Assembly: GCA_020444045.1 (NCBI GenBank)
Contig: JAHLLS010000030.1
Span: forward strand, 1-63,422
Direction: 5' to 3'
DNA length: 63,422 bases
Source: Deltaproteobacteria bacterium
GTDB lineage: Bacteria > Desulfobacterota > Desulfobacteria > Desulfobacterales > UBA5852
Part shown: in pieces, positions 36,078 to 44,574 of the stretch
How positions within the stretch are numbered: the first letter of the stretch is position 1
How the letters are laid out: every line of letters begins with the position of its first letter
Made by a program: the position numbers and the translations under genes
Notes under the pieces: model-generated
Database searches by the model: none
Told to the model about the DNA's origin: nothing
Seen by the model: the letters and a program-made list of their open reading frames with translations, nothing else

Positions 36078-36884
36078 CTATCCCTGAAGGATTGACGATA
36101 CGAGCAGTTGCGTATAGGGTGCCTGGGGATCGTCCAGGATCTGATCCGTCAGACCGGCCTCGACCACCTGGCCGTCTTTCATCACCATCAGGCGATGGGC
36201 CAGCAAACGGGCCACCGCCAGATCGTGGGTCACCATGATCATGGACAGTCTCAATTCCTGGACGAGGGACCGCAGGATGTCCAGCAGTCGAGCCTGGACG
36301 GATACATCCAACCCCGTGGTCGGTTCGTCCATGAAAATCAATCGCGGACGGGTCACCAGGCACCGGGCGATCTGCAGGCGCTGCTGCATGCCGCCTGAAA
36401 ATGTGCAAGGCGCATCATCAACCCGCGCCGCGTCAATCTCAACCCGCTCAAGCCAGTTGACCGCTTTTTGCCGGATACGGCCGTAGTGCCGTTCGCCGTT
36501 GGCCATGAGGCGTTCGCCGATGTTGCCACCCGCGGTGATATGCATGCGCAAACCAGTGACCGCATTCTGATGCACCACACCCAGTTCACGACGCGCCAAC
36601 CGCCGACGCTGGACTTCGGATGCCCGGCGAAAATCCACCACGCCCTCGCGGCTGTGGTACTGAATCTCTCCGGCATCGGGTGCGAGATGGCCGGCAAGGC
36701 AGTTGATCACGGTCGATTTGCCGGAACCGGATTCACCCACGATGCCCAGCACTTCACCGGCACATAGCGTAAAGCTGATATCGTCGCATCCCCGCGAACC
36801 ACCAAACGTTTTGGTCATTCCGCTGACCGCCAGCAGGGTTTCGTCAAAGGATGACGAAGGTCGTGCCGCATGATTGGCTGTCAT
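36078..36884 (-). CDS. phnK: PhnK, ABC-type ATP-binding protein of the C-P lyase system
   Basis: A 268-residue ABC ATPase with Walker A GESGSGKST, signature FSGGMQQRLQIAR, Walker B LIFMDEPTTGLDV and switch His in MVTHDL. It contains the PhnK-type MHITAGGNIGERLMANGERHYG segment. PhnK docks on PhnJ in the (PhnGHIJ)2 complex. It starts 23 bases after the phnJ stop; phnL follows 28 bases later. Confidence 0.92.
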   Translation of the reverse strand: MTANHAARPSSSFDETLLAVSGMTKTFGGSRGCDDISFTLCAGEVLGIVGESGSGKSTVINCLAGHLAPDAGEIQYHSREGVVDFRRASEVQRRRLARRELGVVHQNAVTGLRMHITAGGNIGERLMANGERHYGRIRQKAVNWLERVEIDAARVDDAPCTFSGGMQQRLQIARCLVTRPRLIFMDEPTTGLDVSVQARLLDILRSLVQELRLSMIMVTHDLAVARLLAHRLMVMKDGQVVEAGLTDQILDDPQAPYTQLLVSSILQG

Positions 36885-36906
36885 AATGTCTCTTCCCCGC
36901 GAAGCC

Positions 36907-37815
36907 TCATGTCGCCACCGGCGTCATTTCGGTCGATCCATTTTGCCGGCGCCGGCAATAATCCGTATCCGAGCACGCAAACAGGCGTGTTCCCTCGTCA
37001 TCCAGGATGATTTCATCGAGAAAGCTTTTCCGGGATCCGCACAAACCGCATTCCTTGTCCCAGGATTCCACTTTAAACGGGTGGTCCTCAAAATCCAGGC
37101 TCGTTACCCGGGTGTAGGGGGGTACGGCATATATTCGCTTTTCGCGTCCGGCCCCGAAAATCTGGAGCGCCGGCAAATGATCCATTTTGGGATTATCGAA
37201 TTTGGGAATCGGCGAGGGGCTCATGACAAACCGGTCTTTGACCATGACCGGGTAATCGAAAGCTGTTGCAATATGGCCATGACGCGCAATATCTTCATAC
37301 AGTTTGACAAACATGATGCCGTATTCCGAAAGCGCGTGCACTTTGCGGGTCTCCTTCTCGCGGGGCTCGATAAATCGCAACGGTTCCGGAATCGGCACCT
37401 GGTAAACCATGATTTGATCTTCCCGCAGGGGCGCTTCCGGAATCCGATGACGGGTTTGAATGATGGATGCCGCTTGGGTTTCCGTGGTTGTCGCAACCCC
37501 GGCCGTGCGCGCGAAAAAACGACGAATGCTCACGGCATTGGTGGTGTCATCGGCCCCCTGATCAATGACTTTCAGGGTGTCATGGGGCCCGATAATGGCG
37601 GCGGTCACCTGGATACCGCCGGTCCCCCAGCCGTAGGGGAGGGGCATTTCACGTGATCCAAAAGGCACCTGGTAGCCGGGGATGGCGACCGCTTTCAGGA
37701 TGGTGCGCCGCAGCATGCGCTTGGACTGCTCATCAAGGTAGGCAAAATTGTATTCATCGCGCACGCCGCGATAGGTCGGGGATACCGCTGAAAACTGGGA
37801 TTTGTCCGCTTTCAC
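36907..37815 (-). CDS. phnJ: PhnJ, C-P lyase radical SAM subunit
   Basis: A 302-residue catalytic subunit. The atypical radical SAM cluster motif is complete: Cys-x2-Cys-x21-Cys (CGLC...AC) followed by x5-Cys (CSDTDYC), the last Cys being the thiyl-radical position known from E. coli. The N-terminal IPGYQVPFGSREMPLPYGWGTGG carries the conserved glycines. It cleaves 5-phosphoribosyl-1-alkylphosphonate to a cyclic phosphate and an alkane. Its ATG overlaps the phnI stop by four bases. Confidence 0.95.
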   Translation of the reverse strand: MKADKSQFSAVSPTYRGVRDEYNFAYLDEQSKRMLRRTILKAVAIPGYQVPFGSREMPLPYGWGTGGIQVTAAIIGPHDTLKVIDQGADDTTNAVSIRRFFARTAGVATTTETQAASIIQTRHRIPEAPLREDQIMVYQVPIPEPLRFIEPREKETRKVHALSEYGIMFVKLYEDIARHGHIATAFDYPVMVKDRFVMSPSPIPKFDNPKMDHLPALQIFGAGREKRIYAVPPYTRVTSLDFEDHPFKVESWDKECGLCGSRKSFLDEIILDDEGTRLFACSDTDYCRRRQNGSTEMTPVAT

Positions 37816-38921
37816 GAATTCTCCGCTTTCTTTGTCTTCTGGTTTTCAAACGCCACCCGCATCCGGCGCACCTGGACCAGATCGGCCTGAAAATCGACGT
37901 AGTGCGGGAGCTTGAGGTGCTGAACAAATCCGGACGCCTCAACGTTGTCGCTGTGGTAAAGCATAAATTCCTGATTCTGCACGGGGTAGTCTTCGGATTC
38001 ATTCAACTCCCGGCAGCGTAAGGCCCGATCCACCATCGACATGCTCATGGCTTTACGTTCGCAATTGCCAAAGGCCAGGCCATAGCCCTGCACAAATGTC
38101 GGGGGCGTTTGCCGGTCGCCGGCATGGCGTGAAACCATGACACATTCCGTCAGCGTGATGGCGCCGATGACGACCGGGAAACCGAGTTCCTCCGGTACCA
38201 GCAGGACATCCACTTCTCCAATGCGGATTTCACCGACAAACGGATGCTCGGTGGCGCCGAAACCGCGCTGGTAGGAATAGGCCATGGATAGCAGAAAACC
38301 TTCATCGCCCCGCGCCAGATTCTGCAGCCGGACAGCCCGTTCCGCCGGCAGTTCTAATGGGTCCCGGGTCAAGTCATGGGGTGGCGAACGCCGGGAATCC
38401 TGCTCTGCGCGCTCGATCAACGCTTCGGCGCCCAAAATATCGGCCAGTCGGGGGATATCGGATGCGACGGATCGATCGGCCAGCGCGGCGGGCAGCGGTT
38501 CTGCGGAGGATCGCTTGGGCAGAAGTGAGAAATCCAGCAGCCGATGCGTATAATCATAGGTGGAACCGAGGATTTGACCTCCGGGTAGATCTTTAAACGT
38601 CGCCGAGATGCGTCGTCGGATGCTCATTTTACCCGTATTCACCGGCGTTGTGGTGCCAAACCGGGGCAGTGTCGTACGAAAGGCGCGCAGGAGAAAAATG
38701 GCTTCCACCAGATCCCCCTGGGCCTGTTTGATGGCCAGCGCCGCCAGTTCCGGATCATAGAGCGATCCTTCCGTCATCACGCGGTCCACCGCCAGTCCCA
38801 ATTGGGCCGCAATCTGCCGGGTATCGATTTCCGGCAAAGCCGGATCCCCCCGGCGCGATTCGTCGAGCAGACGGTGGGCATTGGCAATGGCTTTTTCCCC
38901 GCCTTTGACCGCTACGTACAT
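37812..38921 (-). CDS. phnI: PhnI, C-P lyase core subunit (nucleosidase component)
   Basis: A 369-residue protein beginning MYVAVKGGEKAIANAHRLL, the standard PhnI start. AAAGGA precedes this ATG; the upstream extension is phnH in another frame. Further family segments: YGLAFGNCERKAMSMSMVDRALR and LYHSDNVEASGFVQHLKLPHYVDFQADL near the C-terminus. With PhnG/H/L it transfers methylphosphonate to the ribose of ATP. It overlaps phnH by ten bases. Confidence 0.94.
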   Translation of the reverse strand: MYVAVKGGEKAIANAHRLLDESRRGDPALPEIDTRQIAAQLGLAVDRVMTEGSLYDPELAALAIKQAQGDLVEAIFLLRAFRTTLPRFGTTTPVNTGKMSIRRRISATFKDLPGGQILGSTYDYTHRLLDFSLLPKRSSAEPLPAALADRSVASDIPRLADILGAEALIERAEQDSRRSPPHDLTRDPLELPAERAVRLQNLARGDEGFLLSMAYSYQRGFGATEHPFVGEIRIGEVDVLLVPEELGFPVVIGAITLTECVMVSRHAGDRQTPPTFVQGYGLAFGNCERKAMSMSMVDRALRCRELNESEDYPVQNQEFMLYHSDNVEASGFVQHLKLPHYVDFQADLVQVRRMRVAFENQKTKKAENS

Positions 38922-39529
38922 GGCGCTATCCTTTGGGCCCGTGTCGTTCGCGGAAGCGCAGCCAGCCGATTGCCGCAAGCAAAAACCATATCCAACCCCT
39001 GGGGAAAGGCTTCGCAAGCCCTTTGACGCTGCTCCCAGAAAGAGTCCGGCAGGGGCGCTGCATTTAAAGTGCTGGTGGCAGCGATTCCCGGTCCACTGAG
39101 CGAAACACCGCCGCTGTCATCCAGCGTATCCACCTGCTGGATCAGTGTTGTGGAGCGCTCCGGGTGGAGAGACGTTCCAAGCGCAAACAGTTCCAATTTG
39201 GGCATCGCCCGGGGGGCAAGAATCAAGGCAAAAGCCGCCGCCGAAGGGTCGTCCACCAGAGGGCACCCGCAATGAAACCGGAGCCATGCCGCCAAAGACG
39301 TGGCGCCCCCTTCCTGCAGCCAGAGGGGGGTCTCCCTGTCCAACAGGGTCAGGCAGACCGCTGCGGTGGCCTGATGCATCATGATTTCATCGCCCAAACC
39401 ATAGGATCCGGTCATGATGCGGCCCGGAAACGCCATGGCATGCAGAATCAGGCGGTAGGTGTCCTGACTCTGGAACACCGGATCGCTGAATCCGGAGCTC
39501 ACACGAGATAGATCGAGGTCCTGCAGCAT
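38912..39529 (-). CDS. phnH: PhnH, C-P lyase core subunit
   Basis: A 205-residue subunit beginning MLQDLDLSRVSSGFSDPVFQSQDTYR. GGGGAG sits inside the end of phnG, and the gene starts two bases after the phnG stop. The segments HAMAFPGRIM, WLRFHCGCPLVDDPSAAAFAL and GPGIAATSTLNAAPLPDSFWEQR match PhnH. It forms the central PLP-transferase-like dimer of the core complex and has no known catalysis of its own. Confidence 0.93.
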   Translation of the reverse strand: MLQDLDLSRVSSGFSDPVFQSQDTYRLILHAMAFPGRIMTGSYGLGDEIMMHQATAAVCLTLLDRETPLWLQEGGATSLAAWLRFHCGCPLVDDPSAAAFALILAPRAMPKLELFALGTSLHPERSTTLIQQVDTLDDSGGVSLSGPGIAATSTLNAAPLPDSFWEQRQRACEAFPQGLDMVFACGNRLAALPRTTRAQRIAPCT

Positions 39530-39531
39530 GC

Positions 39532-39981
39532 CTATTCTCCCCGCACCATGGTAAAGAAATCCACTTTCGTTGCGGCCACCTTGCGCGCCCGAATCTTCTC
39601 CGCCGCTTCTAATTCGGCCACCAGAGGAGCAATCACCTGTTCCTTCAATGCCGCCTGCCGTCGCTTGACCTGCAGAAGCGCATCGAATACGGCCGCCAGC
39701 TCGGCATGCCGGTGGCTGCGGCCCATGACATAAGCACTTCCGGTGGATCCCTCGCTGGATTTGACCGTGCAACGCGTTACGGTCATTTCACCCAGGTTGA
39801 AGCCCTCACCGGTGCCGCCGACACGCCCCTGGACCATGACCGCCCCGGTCTCGGGTTTTCGCAAAAATTCATATTCCGGTTTGGATCGCAGGCGCAGCCA
39901 TTCCTTTTCCAGGCGGCGAAGCGGAGTTTTCGCCAAAACGCCCATCCAGTGCTGCCGTTCTTCACCTTCGTTAGCCTGCAT
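39532..39981 (-). CDS. phnG: PhnG, C-P lyase core subunit
   Basis: A 149-residue subunit starting MQANEGEERQHWMGVLAKTP; the QHWMxVLA motif is diagnostic. The start has GAGGGC upstream; a GTG seven codons earlier is less likely. The Arg/Thr-rich centre (EMTVTRCTVKSSEGSTGSAYVMGR) and the C-terminal helical region follow. It assembles with PhnH, PhnI and PhnJ. Confidence 0.93.
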   Translation of the reverse strand: MQANEGEERQHWMGVLAKTPLRRLEKEWLRLRSKPEYEFLRKPETGAVMVQGRVGGTGEGFNLGEMTVTRCTVKSSEGSTGSAYVMGRSHRHAELAAVFDALLQVKRRQAALKEQVIAPLVAELEAAEKIRARKVAATKVDFFTMVRGE

Positions 39982-40077
39982 TAAATCTGCCCTCGCTGCC
40001 ACATAGCCGTATCAACACCAGCCTCTACTAAAATTACGAAGCATACGTGCTCCACCAGAAATCACTTTGCGAAGCCG

Positions 40078-41181
40078 TCAGATGAACTGATTGCGCAGCT
40101 TTCCGCACAAGTAGTCGATAATGCTGACACTGATGATCACCATGATCATCATGGTGGCCACCTCGCGGTAGAGATAGCCATTGAGCTTGTCGAACATGAG
40201 AAACCCGATGCCACCCGCCCCGCAAAACCCCAGGATGGTCGCGCTGCGCACATTGGATTCGAAGCGCAGCAGACTGTAACTGACCATCAGGGGCATGACC
40301 TGCGGCAATACCGAGAAAACGACCACCTGAACGGCACCGGCACCGCTGGCCATGACGGCTTCCACCTGTCCCGGATCGATGGTTTCTATGGCTTCACTGA
40401 AGACCTTACCCAGGACGCCAAACGTATGAATGGCCAGCGCCAGCACACCGGCGAACGGTCCCAACCCGATCACCGCAACAAAAATAAGGGCCATCACAAA
40501 TTCATTGAAACCCCGGCAGAAATCCAGAAACCGCCGGATCACGAAATAAGAAAACCAGCGGATCGCGCGATGCATCCGGCTGTCACCCTGGCATACGATC
40601 TCCAGGGTATTGGTAGCGGCTAAAACCGACACCGGCACGGCTGCGAGGACCGCAAACAAGCTGCCCCAGATCGCAATGGCCACCGTTTCCAACAACGCCA
40701 TAAAATACTTTCGCAAATGATTGGGGTGGCGTTCAGGCGGGAAAAACCCGCCCTTCTTTTCATCGATAATCCGTGCGTATTCTTCCTGCACGATCCGCTC
40801 GAGGGCTTCCGGGGATTGGGTCGCCAGTTTCCCGGCGACCCGCTCCGAAGCTTCCCTGTGCATCTGCGCCGCATCCGGTGCTTTTCCCTGTTGCGCATAT
40901 TCCTGCTTGATTGCCTGAAGCGTTTCCTCCAGCAGAATGATCTTCGGCAAACGACGCGCCTGGGCCATGGCTGCGGCCTTGTCGTCTTCCGTCATCTGCC
41001 GACCGAACAGGTAGCTCATGGCATTTTGCCGCTTGTCATAGAGTTTGAAAGGATCGATCCCCACCCATACATAGGTGATCATCAGAATGATCACCGTCAG
41101 CAGGGTCAATCCCCCCAAGGCGACCTTACGGCGCATCGCCAGGTGTGGCGTTACATTGTCCAGGGTGATGCCAGAGCGCAT
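40078..41181 (-). CDS. phnE: PhnE, phosphonate ABC transporter permease
   Basis: A 367-residue permease, about 100 residues longer than E. coli PhnE. After the first membrane helix (about 20-42) lies a hydrophilic, Gln/Glu-rich segment of about 120 residues. The permease core follows with the EAA-like loop AVMASGAGAVQVVVFSVLPQVMP and the RSATILGFCGAGGIGF motif typical of PhnE. It forms the channel with PhnC and PhnD and starts three bases after the phnD stop. Confidence 0.92.
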   Translation of the reverse strand: MRSGITLDNVTPHLAMRRKVALGGLTLLTVIILMITYVWVGIDPFKLYDKRQNAMSYLFGRQMTEDDKAAAMAQARRLPKIILLEETLQAIKQEYAQQGKAPDAAQMHREASERVAGKLATQSPEALERIVQEEYARIIDEKKGGFFPPERHPNHLRKYFMALLETVAIAIWGSLFAVLAAVPVSVLAATNTLEIVCQGDSRMHRAIRWFSYFVIRRFLDFCRGFNEFVMALIFVAVIGLGPFAGVLALAIHTFGVLGKVFSEAIETIDPGQVEAVMASGAGAVQVVVFSVLPQVMPLMVSYSLLRFESNVRSATILGFCGAGGIGFLMFDKLNGYLYREVATMMIMVIISVSIIDYLCGKLRNQFI

Positions 41182-41184
41182 GGT

Positions 41185-42069
41185 TTAGTCCTTCTTGGCC
41201 AGTTCTTTTTTCAATCGTTTCAGGTAACGAATGACGTCGTAGTTGGTATCGTTGGCATAGATAAAACCACCGTTCTGCAGTTTCTCCAGGCCGGCTTTGT
41301 CTCCACTGAAAGACACCAGAGCCCCGGTGACGGCTGTTTTGAGGCTGGCCGGCAGGTCCTTGCGCGCCGCAATCGGGGAACCCGGAATCAAATCGGATTT
41401 CCAGAGGATGCGAAAATCCTCGGCGCTGACCTGCCCCTTCTCGATCATGCGGTCCAAATCGAGATTATTGGTGGCCGCCACATCAATGGACATGTTCTTC
41501 ACAGCCAGGATCGAGGCACCATGGGAACCGGAGAATTTGACCTGTTTAAAATAGTCTTCCGGGGCGGTCTTGAGTTCGCGGGCAAAAAGGATGTTCGGTA
41601 CCAGGAAGCCCGAGGTCGAGTTGGGATCGGTAAAGGTGAAGACCCGCCCCCGGGCGTCTTCCATAGTTTTAATGCCGGAATCCTGGCGAGTAATGATAAT
41701 GCCATAGTAGCCGGGTTCCCCTTTTTTGTTGCGTTCCATGACCAGGGCCTCGGCGTTGGCTTTCTCCGCGGCTTCGGTGTAGCTCTTGGGCCCGTAATAT
41801 GCAAAATCCAGATGGTTGTGTGACATGGCGGTAATGATACCGGCATAGTCCGAAGCGCTGACGGCTTCCACTTCGATGCCCAGGCATTTTTCAAGGTGTT
41901 TGACCAGTGGTTCGAAGCGTTCTTTGGTCTCGGAACCGCCTTCGGTGGGGATGAGCCCCAGACGGATTTTAGCCGGCCACTGTTCCGGACCGGCCCAGAC
42001 ACTGGATGGGATAGCCAATACCGCCGTCAGCAGCACGGCAACAGCCATTTTTACCATTGTTTTCTTCAT
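41185..42069 (-). CDS. phnD: PhnD, phosphonate-binding periplasmic protein
   Basis: A 294-residue binding protein with a signal peptide (cleavage after SVWA, about residue 26). Family features: LGLIPTEGGSETKERFEPLVKHLEK, AYYGPKSYTEAAE and DPNSTSGFLVPNILFA. It delivers phosphonates, possibly also phosphate esters or phosphite, to PhnE. AAGGAGCAC lies before ATG. The gap to phnC is 62 bases. Confidence 0.92.
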   Translation of the reverse strand: MKKTMVKMAVAVLLTAVLAIPSSVWAGPEQWPAKIRLGLIPTEGGSETKERFEPLVKHLEKCLGIEVEAVSASDYAGIITAMSHNHLDFAYYGPKSYTEAAEKANAEALVMERNKKGEPGYYGIIITRQDSGIKTMEDARGRVFTFTDPNSTSGFLVPNILFARELKTAPEDYFKQVKFSGSHGASILAVKNMSIDVAATNNLDLDRMIEKGQVSAEDFRILWKSDLIPGSPIAARKDLPASLKTAVTGALVSFSGDKAGLEKLQNGGFIYANDTNYDVIRYLKRLKKELAKKD

Positions 42070-42131
42070 GATGTGCTCCTTGTAGTTCGATTTTATGTGG
42101 GTTCACTTCGCTGACCGACAACGACAGCCGT

Positions 42132-42968
42132 TCAACCGGAAACGCGGATACGATCGTATCCTTCCTCTTCGCCATGCTTTGGCCCGTAGATAGATGAAAT
42201 AACGTCTTCATCTAAATCCGATGCCCTACCTTCAAAAACAGTGGATCCAGCCTTCATGCCGATAATCCGTTTGCCGTAGCGCCGCGCGAAATCGATATGG
42301 TGCAGATTGACCAGCACGGGGATATTTCTGCGCTCCTGAATATCCTTCAGGATGCGCATCACGGTTTCGGCGCTGCGCGGATCGAGACTGGCAATGGGCT
42401 CATCCGCCAGAAAAACTTCCGGTTCCTGCGCCAGGGCACGGGCAATCGCCACCCGCTGCTGCTGGCCGCCCGAAAGCGTATCGGCGCGCTGAAAGGCCAG
42501 GTCGGCGATACCGACTTGCTTCAGGCAGTCAAACGCGACTTCCTTTTCGGATCGGGGGAATTTTCTCAGAATCGAGCATCCGTAGCGCAGGGGTGAGGCG
42601 GCATTGAAACGCAGGCGGCCCACCAGCACATTTTCCAGTACGGAAAGACGTCGGACCAGGTGAAACTGCTGGAAGATCATCCCCATGCGCCGGCGCACCT
42701 GCCGGAGTGCGCGCCCGTTGACGTGGGTGATATCTTCACCTAACAATGTCAGCGTGCCTTCTGTCGGACGTATCAGGCGATTGAGGCAGCGCAGAAACGT
42801 CGATTTGCCGGCACCCGACGATCCGATAATCGCGATAAAATCACTACCACCGACCGCCAGCGAAACATCATTCAGGGCACGGGTCCCATTGGGGAAAACT
42901 TTGCTGATATGATCGACTTCGATAACATGTGCCGCATCGAGTGCTTTAAATGACAATACCTTCCGCAT
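42132..42968 (-). CDS. phnC: PhnC, phosphonate ABC transporter ATP-binding protein
   Basis: A 278-residue ATPase with Walker A GSSGAGKST, signature LSGGQQQRVAIARA, Walker B VFLADEPIASLDP and the PhnC-type NLHHIDFARRYGKRIIGM. The Gln-loop region FQQFHLVRRLSVLENVLVGRL is also typical. It is the first gene of the phn operon; a degenerate Pho-box-like array lies upstream. Confidence 0.93.
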   Translation of the reverse strand: MRKVLSFKALDAAHVIEVDHISKVFPNGTRALNDVSLAVGGSDFIAIIGSSGAGKSTFLRCLNRLIRPTEGTLTLLGEDITHVNGRALRQVRRRMGMIFQQFHLVRRLSVLENVLVGRLRFNAASPLRYGCSILRKFPRSEKEVAFDCLKQVGIADLAFQRADTLSGGQQQRVAIARALAQEPEVFLADEPIASLDPRSAETVMRILKDIQERRNIPVLVNLHHIDFARRYGKRIIGMKAGSTVFEGRASDLDEDVISSIYGPKHGEEEGYDRIRVSG

Positions 42969-43036
42969 GATGGCATCCTTGTTTAATGATGGAATCGTGT
43001 TCGGCGATAATCTGTGGAGGTTTATGCGGGAGGCGT

Positions 43037-43063
43037 GTTAGTCGAAAATGTCGTTCGGATTAG
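43037..43063 (-). promoter_or_regulatory. Pho-box-like array before phnC
   Basis: On the minus strand CTAAT (43063-43059) and CTAAC (43041-43037) are 22 bp apart, with GACAT in the 11-bp phase between them. CATAAA follows after about 10 bases as -10. The array lies about 70 bp before phnC, in the correct orientation. Confidence 0.5.
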
Positions 43064-43122
43064 AATTCAATGAGGCGATCAGCGGCCGTTCAAGACGCTT
43101 GACAGATGTCGAATTCGATATA

Positions 43123-43139
43123 ATTGTTCTTGCTATGAA
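43123..43139. promoter_or_regulatory. Putative MarR operator at the regulator's own start
   Basis: ATTGTTCTTGCTATGAA matches 16 of 17 bases of the element at 43662-43678 before the dsrE2 operon. Its core TTCTT-GCT-ATGAA is an imperfect inverted repeat. It overlaps the chosen marR start codon (43135). TTGACA (43099-43104) and TATAAT (43119-43124) lie just upstream, though their 14-base spacing is short. Confidence 0.5.
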
Positions 43140-43608
43140 CTACCAAGCTCTTCATCAAAACGAGCGTCTGCCGGACGCCCAGATCGATCAGTTTCAGCAT
43201 CTCATTTTTAAGCTGTATCAATGCTGCCAGACGCGCATGCAGCGCCAGTCCGAACAGTTCGATCTTCCGGATGCCGAACTGCGCTGCCTTCGGTTGTTCG
43301 GCCGGGAGCGCTACCTCACCCCCAAAGGGCTTGCCCGGCAAATGGGTGTGGTGAAAAGCCGCATCACCAAAATTATAGACGGGCTTGTGACCAAGCAGCT
43401 TATTCAGCGTCTCAAGGACCCTGAAGATTCGCGTATCACCCTGCTTAGCCTGACCCCGCAAGGGAAGGCAAAACTCGACCAGATCAACACTACGATAGCG
43501 TCTGCCAACAAGGCCGTTTTAGCGCGGATGACACCTGAGCAACGCGAGACCCTGCTGATCCACCTTGAAATTTTACGGCTATCGATGGAAGCCCCCCAAA
43601 GTGGTTGA
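43135..43608 (+). CDS. MarR-family transcriptional regulator
   Basis: A 157-residue winged-helix regulator with the MarR core: ELRCLRLFGRERYLTPKGLARQMGVVKSRITKIIDGLVTKQL, then wing DPEDSRITLLSLTPQGK, and C-terminal dimer helices. The start at MNYQALHQN puts a normal-length helix before the core; the frame is open to 43048, where GGGAGG lies 13 bases upstream of an alternative ATG. It is divergent from phnC and 104 bases before dsrE2. The shared 17-base element suggests that it controls itself and the sulfur-transfer operon. Confidence 0.85.
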   Translation: MNYQALHQNERLPDAQIDQFQHLIFKLYQCCQTRMQRQSEQFDLPDAELRCLRLFGRERYLTPKGLARQMGVVKSRITKIIDGLVTKQLIQRLKDPEDSRITLLSLTPQGKAKLDQINTTIASANKAVLARMTPEQRETLLIHLEILRLSMEAPQSG

Positions 43609-43661
43609 GAGTTCATGAACCGACCCGTGCAGCACCCGTATGTTCAATTTTTCCGGACATT

Positions 43662-43678
43662 ATTGTTCATGCTATGAA
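43662..43678. promoter_or_regulatory. Putative MarR operator before dsrE2
   Basis: ATTGTTCATGCTATGAA contains a perfect inverted repeat, TTCAT-GCT-ATGAA, and is nearly identical to 43123-43139. It stands 35 bp before the dsrE2 start, suitable for repression. Confidence 0.5.
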
Positions 43679-43712
43679 GTTTTAAACAGGCACCTACGGA
43701 CAGGAGGAAATC

Positions 43713-44258
43713 ATGCAGCAACTGGAAGCGCAGATCAACGAGCTTAAATCGCAAATGGAAGCCTTGAAGGGGCGTGCTCCGGAAAACAAACTGGCCATGG
43801 TTGTCTTCAGCGGCGAACTGGACAAGGTCCTGGCCGCGCTGGTAATCGCCACCGGGGCCGTGGCCATGGGGATGGAAGTGGTCTTGTTTTTCACCTTCTG
43901 GGGCACGCCGGTCCTGCGCGATAAGAACAAGACCGTCGGCGGCAAGGACATCATGGGCAACATGTTCGGGGCCATGCTGCCCAAAGGCGCCGGCGACGTC
44001 AAGCTCTCCCAGATGAACATGGGCGGCATGGGCACCGCCATGATGAAATCCCTCATGAAAAAGAAAAACGTAGCTTCCCCGGAAGAAATGTTCGCGCTGG
44101 CCGAGGAACTCGGGGTGCGCATCGTCATCTGCGAGATGTCCATGGATCTCATGGGGTTCAAGCGTGAAGAAATGATCGACTACCAGCATCTGGAGTTTGG
44201 CGGCGTGGCAAAATTTCTGGAGGAAGCCGGTTCCAGCAAAGTGCAACTTTTCATATAA
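43713..44258 (+). CDS. DsrE2-type (DsrE/F-like) sulfur-carrier protein
   Basis: A 181-residue protein: an N-terminal short coiled coil (LEAQINELKSQMEALKG), then the DsrE fold with KLAMVVFSGELDKVLAALVIATGAVAMGMEVVLFFTFWG and the Cys in VRIVICEMSMDLMG, the persulfide-carrying position of DsrE2 proteins. The Met-rich loop between (GNMFGAMLPKGAGDVKLSQMNMGGMG) is typical. It likely exchanges sulfane sulfur with the TusA and rhodanese proteins encoded next. GGAGGA precedes ATG. Confidence 0.88.
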   Translation: MQQLEAQINELKSQMEALKGRAPENKLAMVVFSGELDKVLAALVIATGAVAMGMEVVLFFTFWGTPVLRDKNKTVGGKDIMGNMFGAMLPKGAGDVKLSQMNMGGMGTAMMKSLMKKKNVASPEEMFALAEELGVRIVICEMSMDLMGFKREEMIDYQHLEFGGVAKFLEEAGSSKVQLFI

Positions 44259-44288
44259 CCAATGAATCGCAGAAATAGGAGAACGATC

Positions 44289-44531
44289 ATGAGCGAAGAT
44301 ATCAAAGTCAGCAAGACGTTGGATCTCAAAGGATTGGCATGCCCCATGCCGGTGGTCAAAATCAGCAAGGGCATTAAAGAGGTGGAAATCGGCGAAGTTA
44401 TCGAAGCCCATACCACCGATCCCGGTTCCCTCACGGACATCCCGGCCTGGGGTCGCACCACCGGCCACGAGATTGTCAAAACGGACCAGGAAGGCGACAA
44501 CATTCGCTTCCTGATCCGGCGTACATCTTGA
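44289..44531 (+). CDS. tusA: TusA-family sulfur carrier protein
   Basis: An 80-residue protein with LDLKGLACPMPVVKISKGIK, in which Cys of the CPxP motif carries the persulfide. The fold ends IVKTDQEGDNIRFLIRR. ATG at 44289 follows AGGAGA; an in-frame start nine codons earlier lacks support. It lies between dsrE2 and the rhodanese-MBL gene, the usual order of sulfur-transfer cassettes. Confidence 0.88.
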   Translation: MSEDIKVSKTLDLKGLACPMPVVKISKGIKEVEIGEVIEAHTTDPGSLTDIPAWGRTTGHEIVKTDQEGDNIRFLIRRTS

Positions 44532-44574
44532 GACAGTCATCCCATTTCAACCTGCAACGGATGGAGAATCTATC

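Noticed and set aside
38912..39772. Longer versions of phnH and phnI starting 80 and 32 residues upstream
   Set aside because: The extra residues are out-of-frame translations of phnG and phnH; family starts with good ribosome binding sites lie downstream.
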